Of a stretch of 64,000 nt of DNA, positions 48,401 to 51,339 are shown one piece after another (position 1 is the stretch's first letter; each line of letters begins with the position of its first letter). The translations under genes were made by a program, and so were the position numbers. The stretch is from Pelobates cultripes. Lineage: Eukaryota > Chordata > Amphibia > Anura > Pelobatidae. The stretch is from positions 246,332,976 through 246,396,975 of the forward strand of contig OW240917.1 of the NCBI GenBank assembly GCA_933207985.1, in the 5' to 3' direction. The notes beneath the pieces are model-generated. The model saw nothing but the letters and a program-made list of their open reading frames with translations. It was not told the DNA's origin and did not search any database.

Positions 48401-51339
48401 CGCCAACATATACCACAGTGATGTACAGTGCAGAAAGTAATTGAAGAATACAAAGTTAGGCTGAGCAACAAAAGCTCTTTTCCAATAGAATTATAGTAAA
48501 ATTTATATAAGCTTTAATAGCACATGGTAAGCAAACGTGATCACAAATAATGTACTGAATACAGGTGTGGATACGTTAACAAGGATCGCTGTAATCATTT
48601 CAGCTTATTGTAGATTCTACAATGCTTTTAGTCTACGGCTGCCTTCCCCTTATTTTTGAGCACTTTCAGATGGCACCCACAGACTCTATGCATCTGTTTA
48701 CACTGAGCTGCAGTGGTGATGGTGCTTATACTCCCCTTGAAAAGCTTCTGACAATCACTATTAAATGAATGTTGGCTTAAACGTATCTATAGCACAGGGT
48801 GTAGGACTGGTGTACTGTCTGTCTTCATTCCCTCTTGGTGACGGGTTACTTTCTTTTTCATCCACTTGAAATCTAGGCAGCTACAGCGTCGAAAGTGGCC
48901 AAAGATGAAGCGACCCTCTTCTAAATCCTTGTGAGTTTGGGGGTGACATTTTTCGTATCTTTCTCTCTGTTAGAATTTTCCCATTTTCTGTTCTGAGACT
49001 AGTCGCCAATCTCTGTATACCATGGCAACTGTAATGATTTTACAGTGTTCCATCATCAGTAGCGATTAAATAGTAAAAACATTTTTTAGTAGTGAGTTTA
49101 AACAGTCCCCTTGCAAACCCTATAACACTAGAAGAGATTATAAAGTCAGTTATAGGTCATCGTACTGAACATTCCCTCTAAGACAGCGGTTCCAAAAACA
49201 GTCCTCGTGGCCCACCAACAGTCCAGGATGTATGTATTCCCTTTTTTTATTCCAATTGAGATAATGTCAAAAGCCTGGACTGTTGCTGATCTAAGATTAT
49301 CACAACAGATTTGCGCAAATTTGTTCCATACTGGCACATTCCATAATCCTTTATGTAATAAATAATTAGGGCTTTAAGGGGACACTCCAATGCCCAACTA
49401 CAAAATACATCAAAATCACTGTTTAGTAAATATACCCCAAATGAAAACGTGCATGCATTTAATGACATATTTTTTCATGGGGGGAGATATATATATATAT
49501 CTGCTTGCCAAACTTGCAGTTCTCATGTCCGCTGCCTTTGCAAGCTCTCCCTTTCTAACCAGACTTTCTGTGGCTGTCCAGTCACAGACTTCTCAATACA
49601 GCTCGATAAAATGTCTTTGTAAGTCAGGTGTTCTGGGCAATTGCTGCCTCTTGAGGTCCGCTGCATTGAGCTAACGAAACCAGGAAGTAACATTATCTGT
49701 TATGTGCTTGAAAGCCAGGGGGGTGTAACCAGGTTAATTTATAAAAGTGTCAATTTCTATTGAAACCTGCACTCTTTGCAGAGTGAAAAAAGAGGACACA
49801 CTTTTCACACACAAAGCTTTTCAGCAAGCTAAAGTTGTTTAAAGGTCTGGAGTGTCCCTTTAACCCCTTAAGGACACATGACATGTGTGACATGTCATGA
49901 TTCCCTTTTGTTCCAGAAGTTTGGTCCTTAAGGGCTTAAGAGCATTGCAATTCTTTTATAGACTATGTATCATCTGATTATTTTTTTGGAGGGAGGGGTG
50001 GGAATAGTGACTGACCAGTAAGCAATAATTCCTAGGTAAATCTATATATAGAAAACAATGTGAGGAACAAGGAACAGAAATGACCGTATAGTATTGTAAC
50101 ATCTAATTCCTAAATAGTGGTTACTAGTTGCACTCCCAAGCAAAAGATACTATATTTTTATTGTTGCATAACAATTCTTTAGAATAAGGGTAAGAATGTA
50201 CTCTAGTAGACAAGGATTAAGCGTCTTGAATCCTCCATATTACTAGAAGTAAATCACCTGACATTAAAGAATGTTTATTCAACGCTACAATCTATCTCTT
50301 GCGGATGAGTCTGTAGACCACTATTTAGGCATTAGGATTACACTGTCACTTATGGTCTCCATAGGTTTGCTGTATCTCCACCTGTTTGTATATTGTTTTA
50401 CTATATATCACGGAATGTTTTGGGAGACCCAACCTGTATTACATTAACTATAATTAATACAGCATGGAGGTGTTTTGCTTTGTAAATACGCAGATATATT
50501 GGGAACATGTGTTTTTTGTAAAAAGTTGAAAAGAAAAAAAAAAAAACCTTTAAAAAGCTGAAATGAAAAAGTTCCAAGTACAGCAATGTAGTTGTAAGCT
50601 TCTTAGGTGTTCTAAACACATTAAGATATTGTTCCAAAATAAATCTAATTGAGAATGTGGAGGGTGATTGCCAGGTGCTTCTGATGTCGAAGTGGAAAAA
50701 TATCAGATTTGAGGTAGAACACAAATAGGAAAGCACACAAGTGACCTATACAAAAATCTCCCTGCACTTACTGTAGTACAGTAGGTCCCATGTGACAACT
50801 TCCAGGAGGGTTTGGAGACCCAAAGAATGAGACTCATTATTGCGTTCATTACTCCTGGGATTCCAATTACACATTTGTGTGAGAGGTACACAGGTTTTTC
50901 AGCGCGCGTGCTTACACTTTGTATACAGTGCTATTTGATCCAACGTTCTACACCACACATTCTTAAATTCCGCAGTAGTGGATTAATTCAATCAACCATT
51001 TTCTATTTTAAAAAGTTGTATTTTTCCATTATGTGGTGAGTGATTTAAGAAGACGCATTAAACCCCTATCTAACAGAAAAGCCAATATAAGTTGTCAGTC
51101 CCCCCCACCCCCATCCTTTACCTATACGCAGGTGAAAACATAACTAATGTAGTAAAATATCTATTTTCCATAATTCAGTCAGAGTTAAACAAGGATGCTA
51201 CTACTTCTGTGTGCCTCTAGAAAGCCCAATGAAATATTGCAAAAAAGTTAAAATTTAGATGGGGGGCCACAGACTGACCTTCACTCTCTCTTTTGGATTG
51301 TCTTACAGAGGCCAGCTTTGGGAAGGATGGGAAGGTTAG
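823..51339 (+). CDS. SULF2: SULF2, extracellular heparan sulfate 6-O-endosulfatase (3' 18 coding exons)
   Basis: This enzyme is secreted or held at the cell surface. It removes 6-O-sulfates from glucosamine in heparan sulfate chains and so changes Wnt, FGF, BMP and VEGF signalling (family knowledge). Exons: 823-974, 13263-13432, 21329-21479, 26690-26865, 27868-27996, 30475-30531, 34607-34736, 40711-40927, 42783-43017, 43942-44038, 45962-46056, 46525-46587, 47202-47371, 47458-47600, 47753-47876, 48294-48324, 48877-48930, 51309-51339. They total 2225 nt, about 740 residues against about 870 in mammals. The N-terminus (signal peptide and formylglycine cysteine) is upstream of the window. Visible parts are the sulfatase fold, with HAAPHGPED and [20 protein letters not shown], a basic hydrophilic domain, a furin-like RNRSVRS site, and the C-terminal domain ending GQLWEGWEG. 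The basic insert in exon 17 separates it from SULF1. Confidence 0.95.
1160..2154 (+). repeat. 5' LTR of the Gmr1-like element (995 bp)
   Basis: It starts TGTGGCAAACCTAGCC and ends CGCTACA. Compared by eye with the 3' LTR (6739-7734), I find one substitution (G/A in ccaccRtgtat) and three single-base indels (at gggtcg/gggttcg, ggacca/ggaccca and cgtttct/cgttct). A TATAAA is at 1990-1995 and an AATAAA at 2007-2012. Confidence 0.96.
1990..2012 (+). promoter_or_regulatory. LTR TATA box and poly(A) signal
   Basis: TATAAA (1990-1995) is followed after 11 nt by AATAAA (2007-2012). A close TATA and poly(A) pair is a usual layout for LTRs with a short R region. The same pair is at 7571-7593 in the 3' LTR. 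Transcription start and R/U5 limits are not defined. Confidence 0.6.
2157..2174 (+). other. Candidate tRNA primer-binding site
   Basis: The sequence tggtggcaagcgacggga begins 2 nt after the 5' LTR. A TGG start next to the LTR is expected because tRNAs end in CCA. I cannot name the tRNA without a search. Confidence 0.5.
2271..4166 (+). CDS. gag-pro: Retrotransposon Gag-protease ORF (631 codons)
   Basis: The product would form the particle core and process the polyprotein. An N-terminal helix-loop-helix, [20 protein letters not shown] (residues about 13-32), looks like a SAP motif. Residues about 195-285 contain [17 protein letters not shown] and resemble the SCAN domain. A CCHC knuckle, [14 protein letters not shown], is at 330-343. 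A retropepsin active site, [10 protein letters not shown], starts near residue 419. The last residues, [16 protein letters not shown], already belong to the integrase zinc-binding region, so the stop at 4164-4166 cuts a domain. The start was chosen as the first ATG of the open frame, 117 nt after the LTR. Confidence 0.9.
   Translation: MGTDYTALKRQTLKELLEARGKSASNKSKAVLIAELMEGDQAHSSPPPPAREETPYQRELRTRLEFVPQPVTLDILTILMADVQDYIMAQQHQRSPSRAESIANSFCAPVKQKIPYQAFKAFCEEKDEIDGYLQDFERLCDLHDLEQAMWVPLLAGKLAGRAAEAYRAVPRENSKDYFKVKRAILERYAITPEAYRRKFRGLRKPEKDSHAEWAHKLDQASQGWIQASQATTMEELRQLILLEQFFNGLSPEAQEWVSDRKPLTLTEAARLADQHFDARRHHGLPNRAPLRPAVPHHPTISTPTNATPFRPPSGNPPPPSRYNGRANIQCHTCRQWGHMSRECTQNRSRQAWNQVRQNSAPRAVAHFYHTEPDHSEQTSLSTEEPLGVLYEVMSVQATDNRQHHRQVVFVGGKEVQGLRDSGATLTLVAPHLIPDTAHTGGSVAVRVAGGAMYRLPTAKVHLNWGAGEGVVEVAIMKKLPADVVLGNDLGPMTSAFLPQAPSQEAHPVTTRQQARTTAFPAHSEAQVRHHDPPLTDMTWDTPTTFEAEVQTDPTLQVYRDRVDTDQVGREGERYVWEKKLLYRVAERAIGSSVTLQTKQLVVPQKYRQELLRIAHDIPLSGHLGMTRTRIA
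4166..5215 (+). CDS. Retrotransposon integrase frame
   Basis: This enzyme inserts the cDNA into chromosomes. The frame is -1 relative to the Gag-protease frame. It continues the zinc-binding region (YCTSCDVCQ near 4215-4240). The catalytic core has Asp in VAVDIVGP, Asp in MVSDRGTQF and Glu in GLCERFNGT, the last two 35 residues apart, the classical DD35E spacing. A GPY/F-type module follows ([11 protein letters not shown]). No chromodomain is seen. The first ATG in this frame is at 4229, but domain content starts earlier. The frame ends in TAG at 5215 just before the RT part in another frame. Confidence 0.88.
   Translation, partial: THAFFWPGISKDVRQYCTSCDVCQRVGKRGDRHKAKLCPLPIIEEPFSRVAVDIVGPLPKPSPSGKRYILTVVDYATRYPEAIALTNIHAETVAEALMKIFSQVGFPQEMVSDRGTQFTAEVTQQLWRICGIKPIINSAYHPQSNGLCERFNGTLKQMLRTFGETHKDWERFLPHLLFAYREVPQESTGFSPFELLFGRRVRGPLDLIREHWEGESSADGTPIVPYVLAFRDRLEELTQAVRTNLQAAQQRQRRWYDRGARDRSFQVGQKVLILKPVRTDKLQAVWQGPYQVVEQRCDTTYVIGPCSGVGKRRMLHVNMLKPYHERTEDVAAICTPASEDQENLPLPIC
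5053..6657 (+). CDS. Retrotransposon reverse transcriptase and RNase H frame
   Basis: It copies element RNA into DNA. Family content begins at about 5203 ([12 protein letters not shown]); the ~50 codons before it overlap the integrase frame and are probably not translated. RT motifs include [38 protein letters not shown], and the catalytic YLDDIAIYS at residues 263-268 of the frame. RNase H begins at [16 protein letters not shown] and includes [18 protein letters not shown] and a final NADGLSRQ. The frame is -1 relative to integrase. RT downstream of integrase is the unusual point. It ends 81 nt before the 3' LTR. Confidence 0.9.
   Translation: MRYHLCDRPMLRSREETHAPCEHAQTLPRADGGRGSYLHARLRRSGEPAPSDLLEQEEQKEPSQGVQLGERLSPQERIQVQELIAAKGATFSNLPGYTPLATHRVETPGQLPMRQTPYRIPESVREHMRKEIEEMLQLGVIEHSDSPWASPVVLVPKKDGTTRFCVDYRRLNDKTVSDAYPMPRIDELLDRMARGQYLTTIDLCKGYWQIPLAEDAIPKSAFVTPFGLYQFRVMPFGMKNAPATFQRMVDRLLDGFQDYACAYLDDIAIYSQTWAEHLQHIGAVIDRIREAGLTLKPSKCHIGMAEVQYLGHRVGSGQQKPEPAKIEAVAQWPTPRTKTQVLAFLGTAGYYRKFVPNYSALAKPLTDLTKKNLPRQVVWAPECEQAFNQLKTALTNAPVLAAPDPTKRFLVHTDASMFGLGAVLSQVGADGGEHPVAYLSRKLLPREVSYAAIEKECLAVVWALKKLQPYLYGQPFSLLTDHNPLVWLNRVAGDNARLLRWSLALQPFDFTIHYRPGKQNGNADGLSRQTDLEK
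6726..6738 (+). other. Candidate polypurine tract before the 3' LTR
   Basis: A purine-rich stretch containing tctgggggagca lies directly before the 3' LTR start. It is short and interrupted, so the call is positional. Confidence 0.4.
6739..7734 (+). repeat. 3' LTR of the Gmr1-like element (996 bp)
   Basis: This is the partner of the LTR at 1160-2154, offset by 5579 bp at the start. It ends at 7734, right before the AAGGC duplication. TATAAA is at 7571-7576 and AATAAA at 7588-7593. Confidence 0.96.
7800..8263 (+). mobile_element. Non-autonomous DNA element (MITE), GGGACACTYCA family
   Basis: Blocks such as ggcaattgctgcctcttgag, gctaagcaaaccaggaagtaac and tctgaagtgtccctttt recur at 49374-49863 in the same order and, inverted and more diverged, at 44979-45418. 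The left end is degraded; the right end keeps the AGTGTCCC terminus. Confidence 0.7.
8626..10038. mobile_element. hAT-type non-autonomous element with minisatellite load
   Basis: The element 8634-10030 starts CAGGGCCGCCACCAGA and ends, as the reverse complement, CAGGGCCGCCATCAGA: 15 of 16 terminal bases match. It is flanked by GACATTCC at 8626-8633 and 10031-10038, a perfect 8 bp duplication as hAT transposition makes. No transposase frame exists. The interior is a ~0.9 kb CAGACATACATA-type array followed by a GC-rich 350 bp segment. Confidence 0.88.
8735..9664. repeat. Minisatellite of ACAGACATACATA-type units
   Basis: Continuous short units of CAGACATACA, CATACATGCATA and CACACATACTGA run for about 930 bp. 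The long Met/Cys/Val-rich frames on the minus strand here are translations of this array, not genes. It lies wholly inside the hAT-type element. Confidence 0.92.
10227..11499. mobile_element. TTAA-flanked non-autonomous DNA element, 1.27 kb
   Basis: TTAA at 10227-10230 is followed by AGTGGCACTGTCATG; the other end is the reverse complement, CATGACAGTGCCGCT then TTAA at 11496-11499. TTAA target sites fit piggyBac-type transposons. The interior holds inverted copies of a segment with cccctactcgc (about 10810-10835 and 11056-11085) and no transposase. Confidence 0.75.
11500..12410 (+). other. SULF2 intron, no recognised feature
   Basis: AT-rich intronic sequence with A and T runs. I see no coding similarity and no bounded repeat. 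Confidence 0.5.
12415..12945. mobile_element. Palindromic MITE, ~530 bp
   Basis: The left end reads cttaatgaagcagttttt, ggatcatgc and ttaggagttaaatc; the right end carries the inverse (gatttaactcctaaaa, gcatgatctatacacc, aaaactgcttcattaag). The two halves fold back on each other. A second copy is at 27125-27648. The outer end, gtgactatagtgtcac, resembles the GGGACACTATAG terminal family elsewhere in the window. Confidence 0.72.
13263..13432 (+). CDS. SULF2: SULF2 coding exon 2 of window (catalytic His region)
   Basis: Acceptor cttgcag, donor gtgagt; it enters at phase 0 and leaves with two bases of an Ile codon. It encodes [10 protein letters not shown], then [13 protein letters not shown] and [15 protein letters not shown]. 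The HAAPHGPED stretch is a conserved sulfatase active-site segment. NAS near the end is a glycosylation sequon. [10 protein letters not shown] and RTSKKMYP match SULF2 better than SULF1 as I recall them. Confidence 0.94.
13433..15285 (+). other. SULF2 intron, no recognised feature
   Basis: AT-rich intron with poly(T) runs at about 14405 and 14650. I see no conserved frame. The right end runs into the 3' side of the reversed L1-like element. Confidence 0.45.
15290..16860 (-). pseudogene. L1-like LINE ORF2 fragment (RT to C-terminus), decayed
   Basis: On the minus strand, [16 protein letters not shown] (RT motif A) is followed by [19 protein letters not shown] (motif B) and [11 protein letters not shown] (motif C, FADD) at 16725-16525, then a C-terminal [19 protein letters not shown] at about 15790-15735. 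These are L1/Tx1-type signatures. Stops and frame changes split it, so it is inactive. It lies antisense in a SULF2 intron; the 5' part is missing. Confidence 0.8.
17168..17317. mobile_element. Short hAT MITE with perfect 8 bp TSD
   Basis: The element 17176-17309 (134 bp) starts CAGGGCTAGACAACC and ends GGCTACCTAACCTG. CTCTACAA flanks it at 17168-17175 and 17310-17317. Inner sequences ccagatgttgtgg and ccactacatctgg are inverted copies, giving a hairpin. Confidence 0.88.
17320..18440 (+). other. SULF2 intron, no recognised feature
   Basis: Intronic sequence without coding similarity or a bounded repeat that I can identify. Confidence 0.4.
18444..18470. repeat. (TA)n microsatellite
   Basis: An uninterrupted run of about 13 TA units follows a poly(A) run and is followed by TG repeats. 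Confidence 0.9.
18880..18975. repeat. Terminal fragment of a TTAA-type MITE
   Basis: The segment cactgagtgagctgtagtgg, then TTTAAAGGGACAC at about 18968, resembles the ends of the palindromic MITEs elsewhere in this window. Only one end is clear. Confidence 0.4.
19432..19508 (-). mobile_element. Short ~75 bp MITE copy
   Basis: It contains aaggaccaaaattctggaat, agggaatcatgacatgtca and gtccttaaggggttaa. It is the inverted relative of 49861-49938, and its two ends are complementary (taaggacc and gtccttaag). Confidence 0.7.
19510..21328 (+). other. SULF2 intron, no recognised feature
   Basis: Intron upstream of the exon at 21329. The poly(T) run at about 20930 sits next to gaaccaggggttgttaac, which may be a hAT relic. 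Nothing else is recognised. Confidence 0.4.
21329..21479 (+). CDS. SULF2: SULF2 coding exon 3 of window
   Basis: Acceptor ttcccag, donor gtgagt right after an ACA codon. It encodes [20 protein letters not shown], then [19 protein letters not shown] and [11 protein letters not shown]. It is part of the sulfatase fold. The RMEF-like and [13 protein letters not shown] stretches are highly conserved in the family. One base of the split Ile codon opens the exon. Confidence 0.94.
21480..24775 (+). other. SULF2 intron, mostly unique AT-rich sequence
   Basis: I see a 20 bp TA run at about 22135, poly(T) runs at 22150, 23265 and 23408, and repeated caggaattcaaat motifs at about 21700-21850. No gene or bounded element is recognised. 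Confidence 0.4.
24778..25905. mobile_element. Composite of TTAA-bounded palindromic MITEs
   Basis: TTAA at 24778-24781 is followed by aggaccactctaggcaccc and a hairpin (cccagaccacttcag / gaagtggtctggg). At about 25258 a second element begins, aagggacactatagtcacc, and the block ends in ctatagtgatccTTTAA with TTAA at 25902-25905. The first element lacks its usual far end, so the two look fused. Related pieces are at 57175 and 35665. Confidence 0.7.
25906..26689 (+). other. SULF2 intron with a 15 bp-arm perfect hairpin
   Basis: Arms at 26180-26194 and 26198-26212 (ttgtgattgtgtcta / tagacacaatcacaa) are separated by 3 nt. The rest of the segment shows nothing recognisable up to the exon at 26690. 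Confidence 0.5.
26690..26865 (+). CDS. SULF2: SULF2 coding exon 4 of window (metal-binding DHG motif)
   Basis: Acceptor cttctag, donor gtaagt, phase 0 to 2. It encodes [19 protein letters not shown], then [19 protein letters not shown] and [20 protein letters not shown]. The ADHG Asp-His pair holds the active-site calcium in sulfatases, and the following Lys (VKGKSMP) is a conserved active-site residue. Nothing in this exon looks damaged. Confidence 0.95.
27125..27648. mobile_element. Palindromic MITE, second copy of the 12415 family
   Basis: It has tcaagcagttttggtgtac and ttaggagttaaatc on the left and gatttaactgctaaatgg, gcatgatctatacac and ttcattaagctaaagttg on the right, in the same order as the copy at 12415-12945. 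It lies in the short intron between exons 4 and 5 of the window. Confidence 0.72.
27868..27996 (+). CDS. SULF2: SULF2 coding exon 5 of window
   Basis: Acceptor cctttag, donor gtaggg. It encodes [20 protein letters not shown], then [19 protein letters not shown]. The [14 protein letters not shown] block is a hallmark of the C-terminal end of the sulfatase catalytic fold. One base completes the split Leu codon and two bases open an Arg codon. Confidence 0.95.
28637..29710 (-). repeat. Gypsy-type LTR or LTR remnant, reverse strand
   Basis: Read on the minus strand, it has a TATAAA (plus coordinates 28764-28769), then tgtgtcgtccagttactggg, and ends ggctcactaca. This follows the layout of the 1160-2154 LTR (tgtctcgtccggttattggg ... 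ccgctaca). It is GC-rich compared with the intron around it. The outer end and target duplication are not resolved, and no internal region is seen, so it is probably a solo LTR. Long frames on both strands here look spurious. Confidence 0.55.
30475..30531 (+). CDS. SULF2: SULF2 coding exon 6 of window (57 nt)
   Basis: Acceptor tttaag, donor gtaagg. It encodes [30 protein letters not shown] is strongly conserved in the SULF family and links the catalytic part to the hydrophilic domain. The acceptor ends AAG rather than the commoner CAG or TAG. Confidence 0.9.
30970..31746 (-). pseudogene. CR1-like LINE RT C-terminal ORF (258 codons)
   Basis: The open frame contains [46 protein letters not shown] and [20 protein letters not shown]. 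These are typical thumb and C-terminal segments of CR1/L2-type RTs. It begins past the catalytic YADD, so no active enzyme can be made. Its long open state suggests a fairly recent copy. Confidence 0.85.
31735..32885. repeat. TG-rich and CTCCTGTCCCTTTGAG minisatellites
   Basis: 31830-32310 is an irregular array of 20-30 bp units (aagggatgcattgtgtgt type). 32370-32770 is a 23 bp array, cctcctgtccctttgagctct, with about 15 units. The left edge reads ccagggctggtgcaag, like the start of hAT-type elements, suggesting an element inserted in the CR1. The repetitive minus-strand frames (GELKRDRR) are translations of the array. Confidence 0.82.
33040..33600 (-). pseudogene. CR1-like LINE endonuclease region, broken
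   Basis: The minus strand reads [16 protein letters not shown] and [20 protein letters not shown] at 33589-33398, and later [14 protein letters not shown] at about 33215-33175. TETW and GDFN are apurinic-type endonuclease motifs of LINEs. Stops and frame changes separate the pieces. Confidence 0.8.
33946..34278 (-). pseudogene. CR1-like LINE ORF1 esterase-like fragment
   Basis: The frame contains [16 protein letters not shown] and [19 protein letters not shown] and GTND are block I and III motifs of SGNH/GDSL esterases, which some CR1 ORF1 proteins carry. Upstream and downstream parts are missing or shifted. Confidence 0.72.
34607..34736 (+). CDS. SULF2: SULF2 coding exon 7 of window (start of hydrophilic domain)
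   Basis: Acceptor tttcag, donor gttggt. It encodes [20 protein letters not shown], then [20 protein letters not shown] and LGQ. The charged run after KLLHKR begins the hydrophilic domain that binds heparan sulfate in SULF enzymes. The donor gttggt departs from the gtaagt consensus. Confidence 0.94.
35419..35557. mobile_element. hAT MITE hairpin, 123 bp
   Basis: 35427-35549 begins CAGGGGTGCCCAGAAGTTAG and its other end is the inverse (ctaacttctgggcaaccct). The inner part continues as inverted copies of cccagatgttttaaaacta. The flanks TTCTACAA and TTCTACGC match at 6 of 8 positions. Confidence 0.78.
35600..35732. repeat. End fragment of a TTAA-type MITE
   Basis: A short hairpin, ccactgcag / ctgcagtgg (about 35682-35703), is followed by ggtgcctgcagtgttcctTTAA, the same ending as related MITEs in the window. 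Only one side is clear. Confidence 0.5.
36720..37260. repeat. Unclassified repeat-like block with three ~45 bp tandem units
   Basis: Units gtaggggtgtaccaagacac, gtagtggtgtaccaagatac and gtacggtgtaccaagacac start at about 36968, 37008 and 37046. The sequence around them is not recognised. Confidence 0.5.
37766..38930 (+). repeat. Second Gypsy-type LTR (solo or truncated), + strand
   Basis: It starts TGTGGCGGAACCAACCTCGCC, close to TGTGGCAAACCTAGCC of the full element, and shares motifs such as cgaacaccgctgagcc. TATA-like cataaaag is near 38639, followed by gtgtcgtctcgtc, as in the 1160 LTR. I could not find the 3' terminus or a target duplication, so the end is approximate. It sits in the sense direction in the SULF2 intron before exon 8. 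Confidence 0.6.
38931..40710 (+). other. SULF2 intron, no recognised feature
   Basis: Intron leading to the exon at 40711. I see no coding similarity or bounded element. Confidence 0.4.
40711..40927 (+). CDS. SULF2: SULF2 coding exon 8 of window (hydrophilic domain)
   Basis: Acceptor actgtag, donor gtaatt, phase 0 to 1. It begins [19 protein letters not shown] and ends with a lysine-rich run RKKKLLTKK. The centre (residues about 25-55) is variable compared with mammals, while the Cys residues and basic tail remain. The basic residues fit the heparan-sulfate-binding role of this domain. Confidence 0.92.
40928..42782 (+). other. SULF2 intron, repeat traces only
   Basis: A TTAA-type MITE trace (agtggttttggtgctttgat then ccccttaaaa, 41690-41728) and a hAT-like trace (gagaattatggtagctgtag at about 42484) are visible. 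The rest is unrecognised. Confidence 0.4.
42783..43017 (+). CDS. SULF2: SULF2 coding exon 9 of window (furin-site region)
   Basis: Acceptor tttgtag, donor gtaaga. It opens [19 protein letters not shown] and ends with DFSGTGGL and IKVTHR. RNRS and RSVS resemble proprotein-convertase sites, and SULF2 is known to be cleaved in this region into two disulfide-linked chains. An acidic run DDDEDKDVD follows. NLT is a glycosylation sequon. This is the most divergent exon against mammals. Confidence 0.93.
43310..43660 (-). pseudogene. CR1-like LINE 3' end fragment
   Basis: The minus strand encodes [20 protein letters not shown], then [20 protein letters not shown] and a 3' UTR running to about 43310. 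WNSLP..V......FK is the CR1/L2 C-terminus. It lies in the intron between exons 9 and 10 of the window. Confidence 0.7.
43942..44038 (+). CDS. SULF2: SULF2 coding exon 10 of window
   Basis: Acceptor gtacag, donor gttagt. It encodes [20 protein letters not shown], then [15 protein letters not shown] is a glycosylation sequon. [17 protein letters not shown] is almost fixed in SULF2. Confidence 0.94.
44979..45418 (-). mobile_element. MITE, inverted relative of the 49374 element
   Basis: It begins AAGGGACACTCCAGACC and ends gaagtgtcctt. Internal blocks (ctgtgattggacagcc, ggttgttcagctcagtggag) are the inverse of the 7800 and 49374 copies. No TTAA remains at the left end. Confidence 0.65.
45419..45961 (+). 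other. SULF2 intron, MITE end trace only
   Basis: The segment gcccagagtgtctttgcacc and agtgtttggagtacccctttg (45660-45730) looks like another decayed MITE end. Nothing else is recognised. Confidence 0.4.
45962..46056 (+). CDS. SULF2: SULF2 coding exon 11 of window (coiled coil)
   Basis: Acceptor actgcag, donor gtactt. It encodes [20 protein letters not shown], then [11 protein letters not shown]. The heptad-like I/L spacing suggests a short coiled coil, followed by a basic run KKKR and a Cys pair. The open frame continues past the donor into the intron, but that part shows no family similarity. Confidence 0.94.
46525..46587 (+). CDS. SULF2: SULF2 coding exon 12 of window (63 nt)
   Basis: Acceptor atccag, donor gtatgt. 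It encodes [20 protein letters not shown], 8 of whose 20 residues are Lys or His. It belongs to the basic part of the hydrophilic domain and ends at the conserved HPF(R/K) point. Confidence 0.91.
46852..46917 (+). repeat. 66 bp sequence, copy 1 of an exact direct repeat
   Basis: It runs from tgtactgaatacaggtgtgg to cagcttattgtagatt and is identical at all 66 positions to 48551-48616. It lies in the intron between exons 12 and 13. This copy sits in a small hairpin (cctgta ctgaa tacagg). Confidence 0.9.
47202..47371 (+). CDS. SULF2: SULF2 coding exon 13 of window (C-terminal domain start)
   Basis: Acceptor aaacag, donor gtaagg. It encodes [40 protein letters not shown] and [15 protein letters not shown]. 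The basic run ends the hydrophilic domain. [21 protein letters not shown] starts the Cys-rich C-terminal region shared with glucosamine-6-sulfatase. The intron after it is only 86 bp. Confidence 0.95.
47458..47600 (+). CDS. SULF2: SULF2 coding exon 14 of window
   Basis: Acceptor tttgtag, donor gtaaga, phase 1 to 0. It encodes [20 protein letters not shown], then [20 protein letters not shown] and LNIDPYQ. NNT and NET are sequons. The short introns on both sides (86 and 152 bp) contrast with the multi-kilobase introns upstream. Confidence 0.95.
47753..47876 (+). CDS. SULF2: SULF2 coding exon 15 of window
   Basis: Acceptor tttcag, donor gtatga. It encodes [20 protein letters not shown], then [20 protein letters not shown] and [16 protein letters not shown] is strongly conserved across SULF1 and SULF2. 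Confidence 0.94.
48294..48324 (+). CDS. SULF2: SULF2 microexon 16 of window (31 nt)
   Basis: Acceptor tttcag, donor gtaaat. It encodes [11 protein letters not shown] together with split codons at both ends. Mammalian SULF2 has a closely similar GLKDGGSYEQYR stretch. Phases match exons 15 and 17 exactly, which supports the call despite the short length. Confidence 0.88.
48551..48616 (+). repeat. 66 bp sequence, copy 2 of an exact direct repeat
   Basis: It is identical to 46852-46917, in the intron between exons 16 and 17. The flanks differ from the first base outside on both sides, and no target duplication is visible. Confidence 0.9.
48877..48930 (+). CDS. SULF2: SULF2 coding exon 17 of window, SULF2-specific basic insert
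   Basis: Acceptor atctag, donor gtgagt. It encodes [17 protein letters not shown] and two bases of a Leu codon. As I recall, this basic segment is present in SULF2 and absent from SULF1, so it fixes the paralogue. It is 54 nt and keeps the reading frame if skipped together with the matching split codons. Confidence 0.92.
49180..49300. repeat. hAT MITE trace
   Basis: acagcggttccaaaaacagtc and aacagtccagg / cctggactgtt form inverted repeats typical of hAT MITEs. The right end is degraded. Confidence 0.45.
49374..49863 (+). mobile_element. TTAA-flanked MITE, 490 bp, best copy of its family
   Basis: TTAA (49374-49377) is followed by GGGGACACTCCAATG; the right end reads ggtctggagtgtccct then TTAA at 49860-49863. 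The terminal inverted repeat is GGGACACTCCA. It is related to 7800-8263 and 44979-45418. It is in the last intron of SULF2. Confidence 0.78.
49861..49938 (+). mobile_element. Short ~75 bp MITE abutting the TTAA element
   Basis: taaccccttaaggacacatg ... gtccttaagggcttaa with complementary ends. It is an inverted relative of 19432-19508 and starts exactly where the previous element ends. Confidence 0.7.
49940..51308 (+). other. Last SULF2 intron, no recognised feature
   Basis: Unique-looking AT-rich sequence up to the terminal exon acceptor. No coding similarity is visible. Confidence 0.4.
51309..51339 (+). CDS. SULF2: SULF2 terminal coding exon 18 (stop TAG)
   Basis: Acceptor cttacag. It completes the split Leu codon and encodes GQLWEGWEG followed by TAG at 51337-51339. 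This C-terminus is identical to mammalian SULF2 as I remember it. The exon continues into the 3' UTR. Confidence 0.93.
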
